Program-made: the position numbers and the translations under genes
Assembly: GCF_964204865.1 (NCBI RefSeq)
Contig: NC_135257.1
Coordinates: 10,934,151-10,998,150 of the forward strand
DNA from: Styela clava
Lineage: Eukaryota > Chordata > Ascidiacea > Stolidobranchia > Styelidae
Direction: 5' to 3'
Length of the DNA stretch: 64,000 nucleotides
Notes under the pieces: generated by a model
What the model saw: the letters and a program-made list of their open reading frames with translations, nothing else
Databases searched by the model: none
What the model was told of the DNA's origin: nothing
In this document: positions 35,721 to 49,759 of the stretch, piece by piece
Layout: every line of letters begins with the position of its first letter
Position numbering within the stretch: position 1 is the stretch's first letter

Positions 35721-38700
35721 GCCTACTACATTTAAGCTCCTTATTCCTCCCCCATTACGCATAAAAACTCCATTTACATTTGTTATTCGATCTTTAACGG
35801 AACATTTGCTTGCGATACGTGCAATTTATAAATTTTAATAGTTTATATATAATGTATGCATATATATTTCCATTACGCTATTATTAAATAATTAAAAGAT
35901 ATAAGTAATACTACACGCAACGTAAGGTAAGATTCCTCCCAAAATGCATTCAAATTTCTCGCCGATTAGGAAACGTTGCTCTGACTGGTTAAACACCCCC
36001 TTAATATGTTTGTATGGCTCGGCCTCTACAAATTGCCTCGCGTGACAACTTTGGTCAAAAATTGAGCCACAAGAGACTTTAATACCTGTTGAATATGTCG
36101 GATCAACTGAAGAATCCCCCTTCCCCCCAAGGACCTGGGGAGGAGATCCATCAGTCGGACTCACCTGGGGTGAGATTCTTTAGTTGGGGTTGAGATTCTT
36201 CACTTGATCCCGTCTCCCAACTGAAGAATATCCCCTCCCCTAAACCCACAATACCAGTTGATCCTTTATTTGACCTGGTGAATACCAGTTGAACCAGGAA
36301 CATTCAGAAGGCTGTTATGTACAAAATAAGCTAAAGGAGTGATTGCGGAAATCTGACGCTACATAATTGGGGCGCCTCCGATCGATATTGGAATGATCGT
36401 GATAGTTGAAAAATATTGAGCAATTCGCAGTGCGTCAGCTAATTAAGTCAGAAAATTGCGACGAAAAAGATAGCTATGTGTTCAACAGCACGCCATACAG
36501 ATGCTAAATTAACAATGATGGCGAGGAGTAGTACAAGTCCTATAATTCTCGAGACAGATTATACATAATGATGAATAAAAATACCATCCAACATACAAGA
36601 CTTGCTTATTCATCATGTAGTCAACCAGAGACACAATATAACTAACAGCGCAAATGATAGGCCGGCGGGCCACGCGGTCACTAAATAGAAACTACTCCCC
36701 AGGCATATATGAGATATATAGCTTACACTGTATCAAAAGTATACAGAACGTAACATTCAACACTTATTCATTGGATCAATGAGTATATTCAATTGTGATA
36801 TATATATAATCATTGTATGTATGGAGTATTCTGAAGAACAAGACAGCAGTTCAGAATACCAAATGCACATACAGACGCCACAACAATTTTGCGACGATAA
36901 GAAAAGGAATTCTTGACTAGGCAACATCCATAAGTTTATTTGGACTCCATAATCAGCGTAGAAGAAGATAAATTGATCGCGTGTTCTCCCACCAAAAATA
37001 TAAAATTAGTTTACACACACAAAACTAAAGAAAAACATATTGTGTGTCACACCATATGTTAATATCCGTTGAACTTAAATACAGGATAATTAAGCAGAAG
37101 TGAAGAGTAAAGAATGATGTTTATCAAAATATATCGCCAAATATATCGGGCTGGGAAGAAGGGGTGGGCTAGCTAGACATTCATTCGTCAAATTAGAGCC
37201 AAAACTAGCCTAATTTAGAGTCCAGATAATATTGAGTAATAAATGTTATCAGTATAAGTAGTACAAATAGTAAGAAACTAGATTAAGGCGGTATGGTGCC
37301 CAGATAGAAAACTGCGGTATAGGGATATTTATGTTATTTAGTTCAAGCTAGGTTTCTCCATTTCTAGTCCTTAATTTTATACAAGGAAATGTGAATTAAG
37401 GTTGTCGTTTCATAGAGACAGATCAAAATTATCATGGAAGATTCATCAGTCTTTGTAGAGTATATTGATTTAGACATCATATTTGCTGAAAAGGTAGCTG
37501 GTAAATTTATTTGATCATTGTGAAGCAACCTGAAAAAAAAACTAATAAATAGGGGAGAAGATGATTAAATGCGAGAGAACCGCAACGGCGTGATTTGAGA
37601 AAGTGTTGATCATTATTAAACTAATGGCAGAAGGAAGAAGTAATTATTAGTAAAAAAAGAAGCCCTCGACAAAAATGTAGATACCAGTTTTAGTTATATT
37701 AGGCTCTACTTATCACGAAGTTTTACAGAGTCTGGCGAGCGTTTGAATTTCAATAAATACTGTACGGTAATTTTCCCAATCATCCGCGAATTATTGCATT
37801 TGAGCAATATTGTATTGAGGTACAAATGCATATGTCTTTGTCATCCAATTAGGCATGTAAGATTCAACATAAATAGAAAATAAATTTTGTTTTATGTAAT
37901 GTTGATTTGGCACAAGAGTAGAATAGTTTCAGCACATGCGTTAACCTGTAATTAGCATTCAACGGCCAAACAGTAGTATAAAATGACATTGTTAAATCAT
38001 ATCAGCATTGGATGTATGATAGTTATGCATATAAAGTTACCAAAGTCCGTAAATTTTGTTGTTTTGCATGTCTCTTCGTACATGTAGTCCTATTCAGTAG
38101 ACGCTAAACTAAACGCAATTTTGATAATTTCTATTGAACGGTATTCCAACGGGAATCCCATGGGAAGGGACAGGCATAATTGCTATGGGATGGGAATGGG
38201 ACAGAAAAAAAATGTTCCATGGACAAGCCTGCTGATATCATCAACTTGGTTTGGTCCGATACTCTTTACATAATATCACAACAAGAGATCAATGTTCAAA
38301 TATATCGATACGAAATCCAAAAAGAAATATTTCATCCACGAATTCCCTGAAACCTTATCCTGAACGAAACTTTTCACATCAACAATAAAAATAACAATAA
38401 GAAAAATACCAACAACAACATAATAACGAAACGATTCATGGGTTCACTTCGTGTCTAGCAAGAGAGCGATGCTAAAATATATGGACACCAAACCAAAACG
38501 AAATAGTACGGGTATGCAATCTTCCGCAGATACCAGATAGCAACGATCACAAACGGGGAACCCTTACAAGGTGCAATGACTTCACACAAATGACGAATCT
38601 CATGGAGCCCACAGACTTCTAGCGACAACAACAATCTTCAACCAGGATTTCAAAGCAATATGTCCAGTAGTTAAAAAGAAAAGCGGTTTTCTCACAATAA

Positions 38701-41159
38701 CAGGAAGAATACTAAAAACAACAAAACTACCAATAGGTCCATTTTTCAATGACCTGCCAAGCCACGAAATAATCCAAAAAACATCTTAGCATTTCAGTAA
38801 TAGAATTTGACAATAAAACTGGCTTCAATTCTATCGAACAAACAATATTGTACTAATGCTGTACTTCCAATACACTGCTATAGTCGCAGCTGCTAGTAAA
38901 AATGCTGTTGCAACGTTCGTGACAAACAATAAAATCGATCTTTCATTTGTCGCAACTTGTCTTGTTAGAGCGGTTCCCTTTCGGAGGTTCAAATGTTTTA
39001 GGGGTATACGAGAAATAAATGTTACAAAGACCTCACCGCATTTGGCAGATAGAATTCTCTCAGAATGGAATTTCGCCCGAACTCTTTTGAAACCGTGAAA
39101 AGATTTACCGTAGTATTATAAACGAACGCGAAATGGATTTTGCTACCATATATCGCTTCATATATGATGATGCACGTGTGAAGCTGAAAACTACACAATA
39201 CCACCAAGGATTACAGGACCGCGGAATGGATGCAAAAGCAACTTTCTCGTTGATCCACACATTATCTAAATATCTATGGCCCACGTTCTTATTTTCCATA
39301 GTAATATTATAATTTCTCTTGGTCCTGGAATCAAGTAAAACGAGTTGATTTAGACGTAAACCTACTTAAAACTAGACACTGCCAAAACATGTTTCATACT
39401 GAACATAATTTGGTTAAATAGCCAACGGCATTTCGTTTTGATTAACCAATTGTAATATAATTTATCCCGGTTTTACACTTGATTAGGACATCTTCATTAC
39501 TTAATTCAGTATATAAATACCACGAAGTTAACTCTCTTCCAGCTGTTGACCCAATTTATTTGACATGGTCTTTTTAAAGTTATTTTTTTTGTCAACCACT
39601 AAGCCCTAAAGCTTCTCTTATGGATTTTTAAAAGCCTGTGCTAGAGTTCTATTCAGCAATATATCTTTAAATTACACTCCGAAAAAAAAATTTTTTTGCA
39701 AAATTATCTCAAAAATTTCTAAAAATAAATTGGTCTTTGAGAAATTCTGTGTACAGTAGAGGGTTAATAATTAATTCCTAATTAATTAATTTTTTTTTCA
39801 ACGTTTTCGTCAAGTTTTTCCTAACACAACATCACCGAAACGCCTATTATAGCATAAATGGTTATTACTCTGAAATTCACAATTGTATTTACAGGTGTAT
39901 CAAGTTCAAGGCTAAAATTACTGATTTTGATGACGTCACAGCTCTTATTATTACTGCACAGACCACCCCCAACGCAAAAAAATTAAATTTTTTCGACGGA
40001 AATGCGCGTAGAACGGCGTAAACAATCCCATACGCGCATTTACGCGTTAAAATTACCATTAATTTTACGTTTTTTTTAACTACAAAAAATCTCCATACTT
40101 CTGCCAACTATGGAGCAGTCGAAATCATATTTATCAAAACAACACAGCGCCAGGGATGGTCAGGGATAGTATATATGACTGAAAATACATGCTAAACCAA
40201 CAATAAGTCATTATAAAGGAGTATTTCCTGTCTGAGCTGAGTCGACATTTTCAGACGTCTGACAGGCGATTTTGAAATCCACGCTATTTATAGCATTCGC
40301 ACTTTGCGTCACGGCTGGAAGGTTCCATCGCTTCTCTCATATCAGGCGATAACGTCAACAAAGAGCTAAGAGCGATATTAACAGTAGTTTACCGAGCACA
40401 AAATTAAGCGTAAATATTCTCTCATATGAGCTTAGCCGCTGTAAAAGGGTTTTAATAATGATTTTACATATAGAGTTGCCAATTAATTCGCCAAATAAAG
40501 TGATTCTCCCCCGGGAGAAACATGTAAATGTCCATAAACATGTCACCAATTCAGCATCATACTCATGAAACAGGCGAGTTCTATTATAAGATAAAACTTT
40601 TTATTTAAATAGGGGTACAATAAATTGCACAACAAGCCATGTAGGCTATCTGACTAAATACAAGGCATGCCTAAGTAACTCCTTAATAAAAATGATTTGA
40701 AAATTACTGTTCATGTTGCTATCAGTGGACCTGTATACTGATATACCTGATTAGAAAATCGAAGCAGTATGTGACTATTTTTTAGAGATTCCGTAGTTTT
40801 ATTGAAGACTAACAATGTTAGCTTAATATAACTGTATTTCTTTAGCATTTGCCTTACCATGTGATTTTTGTTTAATTATGTTTTCAGTGAGAAGACTGCG
40901 GAGGTCAAAGAGCGAAGAAACTAATCGACGTATGTTGTTGGTACCAAATAATGGAAACATTCATTTTAAAGAAAATAAACCATAAGGACTCGAAAAAAAG
41001 AGATAAAATAAGTAATAGCCTCTCCGCGACTTCCTCAATCTGCCGAGTAGCCTACTAAAAATCGAACGGTCCATCACTAAAAACGCATTCAACTTTTTTC
41101 TAAAGCCAGTCAGGGTGGTGATACAATCCTAGGAGCCAACAGCTGCCGATGGTTCAATA

Positions 41160-41220
41160 CAGGGGTGTGCAACCTTTATTATCGGAGGACCAGATACAAG
41201 TAACTGGGTGAGGCCGCGGG
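41160..41220 (+). mobile_element. hAT-type terminus (CAGGGGTGTGCAACC)
   Basis: CAGGGGTGTGCAACCTTTAT followed by a GAGGACCAGATAC stretch is typical of hAT-derived elements. A right end was not located. Confidence 0.45.
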
Positions 41221-43289
41221 CCCGACCTAGAAATCCTACCTACGAAAGGCTCCGTATATATATCAAAAATCCATCTTACGAAATTTCTTCTCGAAAAAAT
41301 ATTGCTTCGGCTAACGTAAGAATTTCTACCTACGGAAAGCCGAAAATCGAAAACTTGAAAAATTTGTTTATTTTAGGTTAATTTAATGCAGTGCTTAAAG
41401 AAGGGACTGTCCAATTCGAATTTAATATTCCAATATTGCGACGTCTTAATATCGTTTTTCGTGTTTATACAAATACAGAATATGGCGCACATATCCTAGT
41501 GCCGAAGTTCATGTAAACATTTTACAATTGTTTCGTTTTTTATCGCAATCGAAGGCAGTCGTGCGCGGCGCGGCAATAAATTATCTGCCATCCCGGGGGC
41601 CAGTTTTTTTCCTGGGGGTACGTACAATGTGTTGCTAGCAAAAAAAAATCGAATTTCCTATGTGTGTGCTTATTTTTGTACATTACGTTCTCTCTCAGCT
41701 GTCAACTTTTGCCGCCTTCTCCAACCGCCGTCCTCCCACTCTCCGCTGTTTTCGTTTAGTCTAACCTAGTCGGCCAACGATAAATTACCTAGATTTGAAA
41801 CTCCGCATGCTTGGTGACATGTCATTAACCATTTTTGCACGATTCCAACATGAACTTGATTAAAATTAAATGTTAAAATGACTTTTCGGCGTTTCATTAT
41901 TAAAGGCAATTTTAGGTCGTTAGAAAACGCGAGTTAGATAAATAGCATGGATTTAATTAAAAATGACGAGTCAAAGTTTTTCTAAAAGCTGGTATATATG
42001 AGTTACTTGTATGAAAAACACTCATTAAGTTGTAACCAGATAAGAAATGTCCTGTCCTACTCCCTTTAAAGCACTTCGTATTAGCTCTTCAGTGATCCCT
42101 TCCATCCTTGGCCAAGTAATGTTTCGAATATGTAAACATTTTATTCATCCATGCATGGCCGTTGAGCCTATTATCATCGAAAATGATTGCAATTGTTTAT
42201 TACAATTTGGAAGCATTTTAGCAGTAATAATCAAGGCATGACATAATAAAAATCATTAAGTGAAGTGCTGAAATTGCAAATTCTGTAAATAAAATTGAGC
42301 ATTACTCAGTAAGTATTTTAGCTATAATAACCGTCGGGGTGTTGTTTTGCTGAAAAATTTTCATTCACAAAAACGTTAAAACTTGGAAGAATTAGTTATA
42401 ATTAGCGTATGTCCCTCTTTTAGGCACAAAAGCATAGATATGCCTTTATTTCCAATTTATTTAATCGTTATTTTAAATCAACATTTCGGATTCACGCAAT
42501 CGCAAATTTTCTAGTTTTATCCATCTAATACTAAAATAACACGAATACCATAGAAAAGCATGAGAAGCTCAATTATCATTTTATTAAATAACTGCATCTC
42601 GGTTACCATTCACAGGCACGGTGAATTTACAAGCGGTGATAAGTAAAATCAAATCCAAGGCAGAGGATAAAACTCGGAATAAAGTTAATTTGGTTTTTTA
42701 AAATCAGCCCTTAATGTCTTCAACAGCTGTCGCTGATGTGAAAATATTCAAATTATTCTATATTTATAAATATTCAATATTGACCACCCTAGACTAACAG
42801 CCATTTAATTTGGCATTGATTTCTAATGAGTTTGTCAAAGCGGGTCGTAATCGTGGAGGGTGCAAGACTGCAAGGTGCAGTAGGTGGTTGAGATGATCGC
42901 CAGATATTTCGGGACTACTTTCGATTACTGAAACAAAATTGAAATGCTCCAGAAATTAAAATAATAATTGAGTTATTTAATTTATACATAATATTTGTAA
43001 ATGCGACAAAAACTGAAAAATCCACAAACGCGAGCCAGTGATTACAGCCATGTCTAAAATCTCTCTCCCAAGTGAAAAATGTACGAGTGACTGCGAAAAC
43101 GCTTTCTGTTGCGTCACTACTGCATCTTGTAGATCAGTCAACGCTTCGCAAATAAACACGGGGGAATCCATTCGATTAACTAATAGAATTCCGCGTTTTA
43201 ATTTCAAGTCAATGATTATTTTTGAATAAAAAATTTTCTTTGAAACTTATTAATTTTTAAAGCATAACTAGAGAGGCAGGAAAGGTTGA

Positions 43290-43334
43290 TTAGAGCCGCA
43301 AGTGGCTCTCAAAGCCTAATTTGAGAATCACTGG
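43290..43334 (-). mobile_element. hAT-type terminus
   Basis: GAGCCGCAAGTGGCTC...TTGAGAATCACTGG reads as the complement of a CCAGTGATTCTCAAA-type end. The partner end was not found. Confidence 0.4.
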
Positions 43335-43935
43335 TTTATACGGTAGTTTTTGTTTCTTTTTGTTGTTGGTCTTACTGCATTGTTAGGGGTCCTTGCAGAA
43401 ATGTTGAGTTAAAACGCATAAACTGCTATTGAAATTGTCTCACCGATTTTAGACGAATTTAATGAGAAAAGCGTTTTTATAACATTGTGTATTTTGCTAG
43501 CTAGGTTTACTGATATGACATTGGCACTCAGGTACTTCCATAGTCTTTGCGACGCAAAGGGATTGGAATTGTTCTCACGTACCAGATTAACTAAACTGAA
43601 AACTCGTTTCGCGGGCACACCATTCAAAATTGGCACTTGTCCGCTGGCCGCACAATTTTTCCTTGCGGGTCGCAGTTTGTACTCCCCTGGTTTCATATAT
43701 CTTTTTTTCTCTATACAAATTTTTTAAATCGAAAAAAAAAAGAATAAATCTGAAAAAACGATTTCTATCAGTCACCATCCATACCCCATGCCTGATTCGA
43801 ACCTACAAATCTACACAGGATAATGAGCGGTTGGATTGCACGTACCAGCAGACGGTGTTCCTTAAGCCCAGATTGATGTGACAACAACATTGAAGCCAAA
43901 AGAGTAAATATCAATATGCTAAAAACAAGCATGAG

Positions 43936-43941
43936 TTTATT
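43936..43941 (-). terminator. Candidate polyadenylation signal for EIF4H
   Basis: TTTATT on the plus strand (AATAAA on minus) lies about 1.2 kb after the EIF4H stop. Variant hexamers closer to the stop could be used instead, so the assignment is tentative. Confidence 0.3.
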
Positions 43942-45164
43942 AAGTCCATTTTATACAGAATGAGATATTCACTACTACTATATCAATATTTCCAATATTT
44001 CACTGCGAACCAATAGCAGTGCTCAAAAAAAAACGCTTTGCACCCAAACAGTTGAGAAAAAATGCTGTAGTTTACAAAATCAAGAATCGTAGTAAACTAG
44101 TAGTTTTTGCTAATCCACAGCAATGAACAATTAAAGATCAAAACTTGTTTGCTAGAATAGAATTTTTGCCAACCTTGGTGGGCTTATTTTAAGATTTTGG
44201 TCAAATAGGTGGCATACAAAAAGTGATATCATTTATTCTAGATCTGAAAAAAACCAAGCACAGATAAACTCAGGAAAATAGGCTGATAACATCAAAGATA
44301 AAAGCAACAAACTAAGTTAAAACCTTTGCCAGTTGTCATCCACATTCATAGAACGTGATTTGATGCAAAAAAGCACAAATTATCAAAATCACTATGGAGG
44401 CGAATTCTGTTCACAGTCCAAACAGAGAAAGTTCCAAACGAACTAACTAACCCTCAAACACAAGTTTTTTAGTCCATCATGAATCCCTATCTTGACACAC
44501 CCAATCAATCGAGTAACTAACTATTGGAAACAGAGTAATATGAACTGATCAAAACACATCTACAACATAACATGCACTAAAAATGGTATTCAGATTAAGC
44601 GTTGGAGATAACGCCAACATATGATTGGTCAAAAGTTGCAGGAGCAGAAGAAGATTGAAGCACAATTCATAATATGCTTGTGCAAATGAGCTCCAATATA
44701 AGCATCAGCAGAGCTAGTAGTATTTATCAAAAACATTCTAATCGCACAAGAACGAACTTGCTTTAGCTAAAAATGGACAGAGACACCAGCAATGTGGCTG
44801 CCTAACTATTTTCAGAAACCATCGCTAATTTTCAGGTTTACTTTGTTGAATTATAGTTTTGTCGAACATGGGCGACATTTACGCAAGTATTCAAAAAAAA
44901 AAAACTTCAGTGTGGGACACCCAACAAAATTCAATATGAATCTCTTTCATGCATGGCTCAAAATAGATAAAACCCCTTAATACATACATAAATCTACATA
45001 TTATTTCATTTACATGACTGAATTGTCTCGATTGTGGCATGCTCGAACTGCACCATACTGAAATAATATCACTGCTTAAAGGCAGAGGGTATCTAACCCA
45101 TTCATGCTTGGAAGTAGTACCGCACAATGCGGCAGTAAGTTGATTGGAATCCATTTTCCAGGTC

Positions 45165-48100
45165 TTATTTGTCATCTGCAGATTCCGACAACTTTCTTTC
45201 TGATATGCTCAGCTTTTCTTCCACCTTTTTTTCAAGATCATCAAGTCCTTTCTCTCTTAAAATTTGCTCTCGTGGTTTTGCACCACCAAATATTGATGAT
45301 TGTGGATTGGCTATCTGATTTGTCGGAACACCCACAGAACGAGGTTTCAACTGCAAGCGAGGACGACCGCTTGCCCCTGAACATAGAAAATGATATCTTT
45401 TCACAATTTGAGGCGCACAGAGATGATGTCATCCTGGGTATCAGAACCAATTCTGATATTGTCAAGTCTTATTCTTAATATTATATATACCGGTATGCTT
45501 AATAACAATGTAGGGATACCAATTTATACATAGGTAGCATTTGCAAAAAACTTCGAATTTTCAGAATATCAAACTTTAGTTTTTGGAATCGGTTGATATT
45601 CGGTTCAGATTCAAACTAATTTATCCAGTAGACTTAGAGGAGTCCCCAAAAAGCACCAATGAGTTTGAAAATAACAATCAGTTTACCAGAAGATGTTGAT
45701 ATAGGCTCTTCAGAAGGTTGGTGGTGATATTGCTGATCATAATCTCTTTCTCTATGCTGATATCCACCACCTCCACCACTATGGCCATATCCTCCTCCTC
45801 CTCTTCCACCACCACCACCACCACCACCACGTCTTCCATATCCATCTTGTCCATATTGCCTATCATCCCTTGAATATCCTAAACAAAGCATGTCAAAATA
45901 ATCGTTCATTATATAAATGCTTAATTGCGTCTTGTCGCTCTATCTAAAATAAAATACCCTGAAAAATTACCTTGAACCTGTTTCATGCAGCACTTGTTAC
46001 ATGTTATAGGACAGGATGAATACAGTACTGTACATGCGCAAAATATGATACAAACTTACATAATTAGACTAACATTACATTATCAAATTAAGTGGAACAT
46101 GAAAAAATACAATTTTTTTTGTGGCGATTTCATAGAGAGTGCGCCCACAGAGCCGAGCTTGATGGCAGCGGCGGGATTTTATGTATGCACATGTGCAGTT
46201 ATCTGCATATTCCTTACCCATTCATTTTTGTGTATGACCTTATTGCCGATTAGTCGATAGCGAGCTATTTTGAAGATTTTAGTCAATCGTGGTCAAAAGC
46301 AGGTTGGCCACCCCTGAGCCCTGATATATATGATTCTCACTTACCACCACGATTATAACCTCCCCTTCCTCTACCGCGATAATCTCCACGAGCAGGTCCA
46401 CCACCCCTTTGCCCTCTATCTCTACGATTATCTGCAGCATTCACTCTTAGATTTTTGCCTTCGAAAAGCTGCAAAATTGAAATAGTTTCATATCAATGAA
46501 GCATTTTATTCAAATTTTTGAAAATATCCCACACGTACTTGATATATATAAAAATTTAAAACATAAGATAAAGATTTTAAGTTGTGCTATCAATTGGGTT
46601 TCTGCGGGACTAACTCCTTAGAATTCTTTCATGCTTTTGTGCCGGTGGATTCATATGCATATCCAGGGGTTCTCATACTGGGGTACATGTACCTCTGGTC
46701 CTCTGGGTTATGTACCTCTAAACTTTTCAAGGGATACATTAGATTAAGTATAAGGATATTATTGCCATTATTTCTAACCTGCCTTGAAATAGTATCTATC
46801 ACCTGATGTCAATAATTTGAAGATCCGAGTTTAAGAACTCTTTAGGAAGTAACATTTTCGCCCTAGTAGAAACGTTAACTACACCTACAGTAACTACCAA
46901 TTCTACTTTCACAGTTCACATGACTTATTTTGTTCAATTATGTGCATCAGGGCAAATATAACGTAGATAACGTAGCAGCCAAAAATATGAGAACATTCTG
47001 GGCTTTGGGGGTACAGGAGTAAATCCATAAGTTTACAGATAAACAGAAAGTTTGCGAAACTGTTGCATATACCGTAACACAAGGATGCTGTAGCAAGTAG
47101 GACCATGGTGAGACGAAGCTCCCCCAAACTATATTTGTGTTAGTGAGCAGTAAGACTCTTGAATCACCAAAAATTTAAACATTCACAATCAAAAGTACCG
47201 GTAACCAAATAGAAATCCAAAAATATCCGTGGCAAAAGAATTTCAATGGCTCCTCTTGTCTGTCTGAATCAGAACTCGCGAGGCTAATAAGCACAAAGGA
47301 CATTTTTATGCACAGTACCGTAGTTATATAAATTACATACCGCACCATCATATTCTAAGGCTTGTTTCATAGATTCAAAGTCTTCAAATTCAACATAACA
47401 GAAACCTAAATATCAAAATTGATATCAATGTTTAATTTGTTACATCGCATACCACAAAAAGTGTGTTTATCCCTCTCGCCTGTGATAGTAATCTCGTCGG
47501 AAAACACTGTACCATGCAGTGAATTTTTTTGTAAAACTATAACCCATGAACCAAAAATAGAATGATTTTACCTTGTGAAAACCTTGGCTTAATTATACCT
47601 ACGGTACCGTAATCTGTTCTTGACAGATTTTCACAGAAACAATATCTACATAGTGGGAAAATTTAACAAATATTTGCTATTTCCTAAGCATCAGTATTTA
47701 TATATGTATTCTTAGGGATCCAACAACCATAAACAAGTTACTAGATATATTAGAATTCATTTACATAGGAAAATATTTTTTAAACTTAAATCTTCGAGCA
47801 ACCCTAATAAAAATATTATAATAAATAACAAGCATCTTAATAAGTTACAAAAAGCAGGATAGGCAGACAGAGTTACTATGCTATAGGGCATATTCAGACA
47901 CTGAATGTTGAGTCCCATGAGAATATAACAGCAAACAGAATGAATGTTTTATATTTACAGTAATAAATAAGAAATCAGACTTGTACAATGTACATTGTAC
48001 ACTATAAGTTACTATCTCAAATGCTCAATTTAATTGTTTAGATGGAATTATTATATTTTGCAGAATTGAGATCAGCTCTTTTATATTTCAATTGCTGTGA

Positions 48101-49708
48101 AAACATAAGCGAAATATCTTATATTATGTATTAGCAACAGTCCCTTATATTCGTGGCTGCTGTCAAAAGATGACTTAACAATAAAATACCTTTAAATCTG
48201 TCAGTTTCCCTGTCACGAACAAGACGAATATTACGAATCTGAAATTGAAAGAAAAAACATGTGAGAAACATGTATTAGGTTATTTAAATATTATTCTCAC
48301 AAAAAGACATCTATCAGAATTGATAACTTAACTTTCATATAATTTGATTTTATGAATACAAATTACAAATAATATCTTTTCATGAATGGTTTCCACAAAC
48401 AATGGCAACAAATTCTCAACATAAATGGTTAAAATACTGTTGTGCAACTCATACATATACCATTTTAGAAAAGCTGAAAGTAGATAAAAATAAACCTATG
48501 CTAAGACTTGAAATTAAGTGGACAACCACATGAAAACAATCAGGTAAATGGCTTCACACAAAAAAAGAGAAGCATAATCCCAAAATATTGGGTTGACCAA
48601 AGGAGAATTGTAGGTGGACTTCATTTCAACAGAACAGTTTCCCTAACAGTGTTAACTTAAAGCCTTGAGTCTTACATATCTGTAGAAGCAATAATTCACA
48701 TGTAGGTAACTTTTAGATCATAGTCGAGTTTATTTTTTCCAACAGGCAAAATAATAAACGATACAAATGCAAAAATGTCATAAACATAATTTTACAGGGG
48801 AAGGAAAGCCGCGGGGAACCAAAGCTGATTATCAAGCAGCGACATCCAAGATATTCATGCAACTCTTAGACAAACGCCAGTGGTCATAAAGGATTCCTTT
48901 ATTTTATACCACTAAGGCAGCAAATATTGTACTTTTGAGTGACAGCTTGTGACGTTCTCATATATAGAAAAATTATCTCACACTCATATCCTTGAATATC
49001 ATGTCAATGTCACCTTGCACAGTTGCTTCGGGGAGATTACCAACGAATAAAATAAACGGTTCCTGTGTTGGTAATTCTCTATGGCCACGGTTCATTCCGG
49101 CACCTCTCGACCTATATCCCCCATGTCTGGGAGTAACAGAAATCAGACTGGCATGATAAGGATCTATTACAACAGGCTCACAGATTAACACAAGTAAAAA
49201 TACAAGTTTTAATTTGAAATATTTCATATTAATTTCACAAGAACTTTGTACTTTTACAGGCGCAGACTTTCAAGCAAATTCTATGTTTAATATTTTTTGG
49301 AAAGTGAAAACTTGTCTGAAAATAAACAAACCTTACGGCCATTCACACAAATTTCTTCCCACTGCCTATTCTCTAAAAAACAATGACTACTAGCCTAACC
49401 ATCCAATTTTGTAATATTTGAGTCGAAAATTAAATTCCAAACAAATATTAAACACCATAGACCCACGTTTCCCAATTGGGGAAACGTTACAACTTATAAA
49501 CTACTTCAGTACTTGAACTGTATAAATGCGGGAGTTCGACTTGTGCATAACACTGGATACGAATCCATCAAAGATTGAAAGGAGGAGTTTAACAAAAAAG
49601 GTTGGAAACCACTGAATTTTTTACCTCATTTCACTGCTGTTTGAAGATGTTATTAGGCAAATAATAAACAACTTGAAAGATCACTTACCCACCACCACCA
49701 AAGCTCAT
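45165..49708 (-). CDS. EIF4H: Eukaryotic translation initiation factor 4H
   Basis: Complement of exons 49689-49708, 48982-49126, 48190-48238, 47341-47405, 46345-46468, 45687-45878 and 45165-45376. These total 807 nt, or 268 residues plus stop, with consistent phases and GT-AG introns. The protein starts MSFGGGG. One RRM spans about residues 32-105, with RNP2 (LFVGNL) and RNP1 (RFKGFCYV). It contains LPTQEPF and [11 protein letters not shown], which match animal eIF4H. The C-terminus [10 protein letters not shown]...[11 protein letters not shown] is the conserved eIF4H tail. eIF4H is known to stimulate the eIF4A helicase during cap-dependent initiation. It is slightly longer than vertebrate eIF4H (about 248 aa), mainly because of a Gly-rich run in exon 6. 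Exon 1 codes for fewer than seven residues. eIF4B, a relative, is excluded by the tail. Confidence 0.92.
45800..45840 (-). repeat. Coding triplet repeat (poly-glycine tract) in EIF4H exon 6
   Basis: A CCACCA-type run on the plus strand encodes consecutive glycines within [15 protein letters not shown]. It is in frame and likely length-polymorphic. Confidence 0.75.
46250..46316 (-). mobile_element. hAT-type terminus in EIF4H intron 5
   Basis: GCAGGTTGGCCACCCCTG is the complement of the common CAGGGGTGGCCAACCTG end. It lies just 28 bp from the exon 5 donor. Confidence 0.5.
46664..46740 (+). mobile_element. hAT-type terminus in EIF4H intron 4
   Basis: CAGGGGTTCTCATACTGGGG followed by TACATGTACCTCTGGT matches the general left end of hAT-derived repeats. 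Right end not found. Confidence 0.45.
49590..49614 (-). mobile_element. hAT-type terminus in EIF4H intron 1
   Basis: AACAAAAAAGGTTGGAAACC followed by ACTG is the complement of a CAGTGGTTTCCAACC end. The element lies between EIF4H exons 1 and 2; its other end is unclear. Confidence 0.4.
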
Positions 49709-49759
49709 GATGTTAGAAGCAAATTAGGAGGTTGGAGGTGCTGATGGCAGGATCTTAAA

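Larger units (their letters stand above)
34766..43930. other. Intergenic DNA between the protease gene and EIF4H
   Basis: About 9 kb of AT-rich DNA with the diverged dispersed repeat at 34.9-35.7 kb and a hAT end at 41160. Open frames (longest 95 codons) show no domain. A TGATCC/GAAGAAT-rich stretch at 35900-36300 contains short direct repeats but nothing assignable. Confidence 0.55.

Noticed and set aside
38100..38230. GGGAATGGGAC-type repeats resembling a transposon end
   Set aside because: Short internal repeats only. No inverted partner or target duplication was found.
42977..43881. Several 63-95-codon frames on both strands
   Set aside because: They lie among hAT-type ends with no transposase motif I could recognise. 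Not enough to call even a pseudogene.
45104..45478. 124-codon plus-strand frame
   Set aside because: It is antisense to the conserved last exon of EIF4H. Codon-level conservation belongs to the minus strand.
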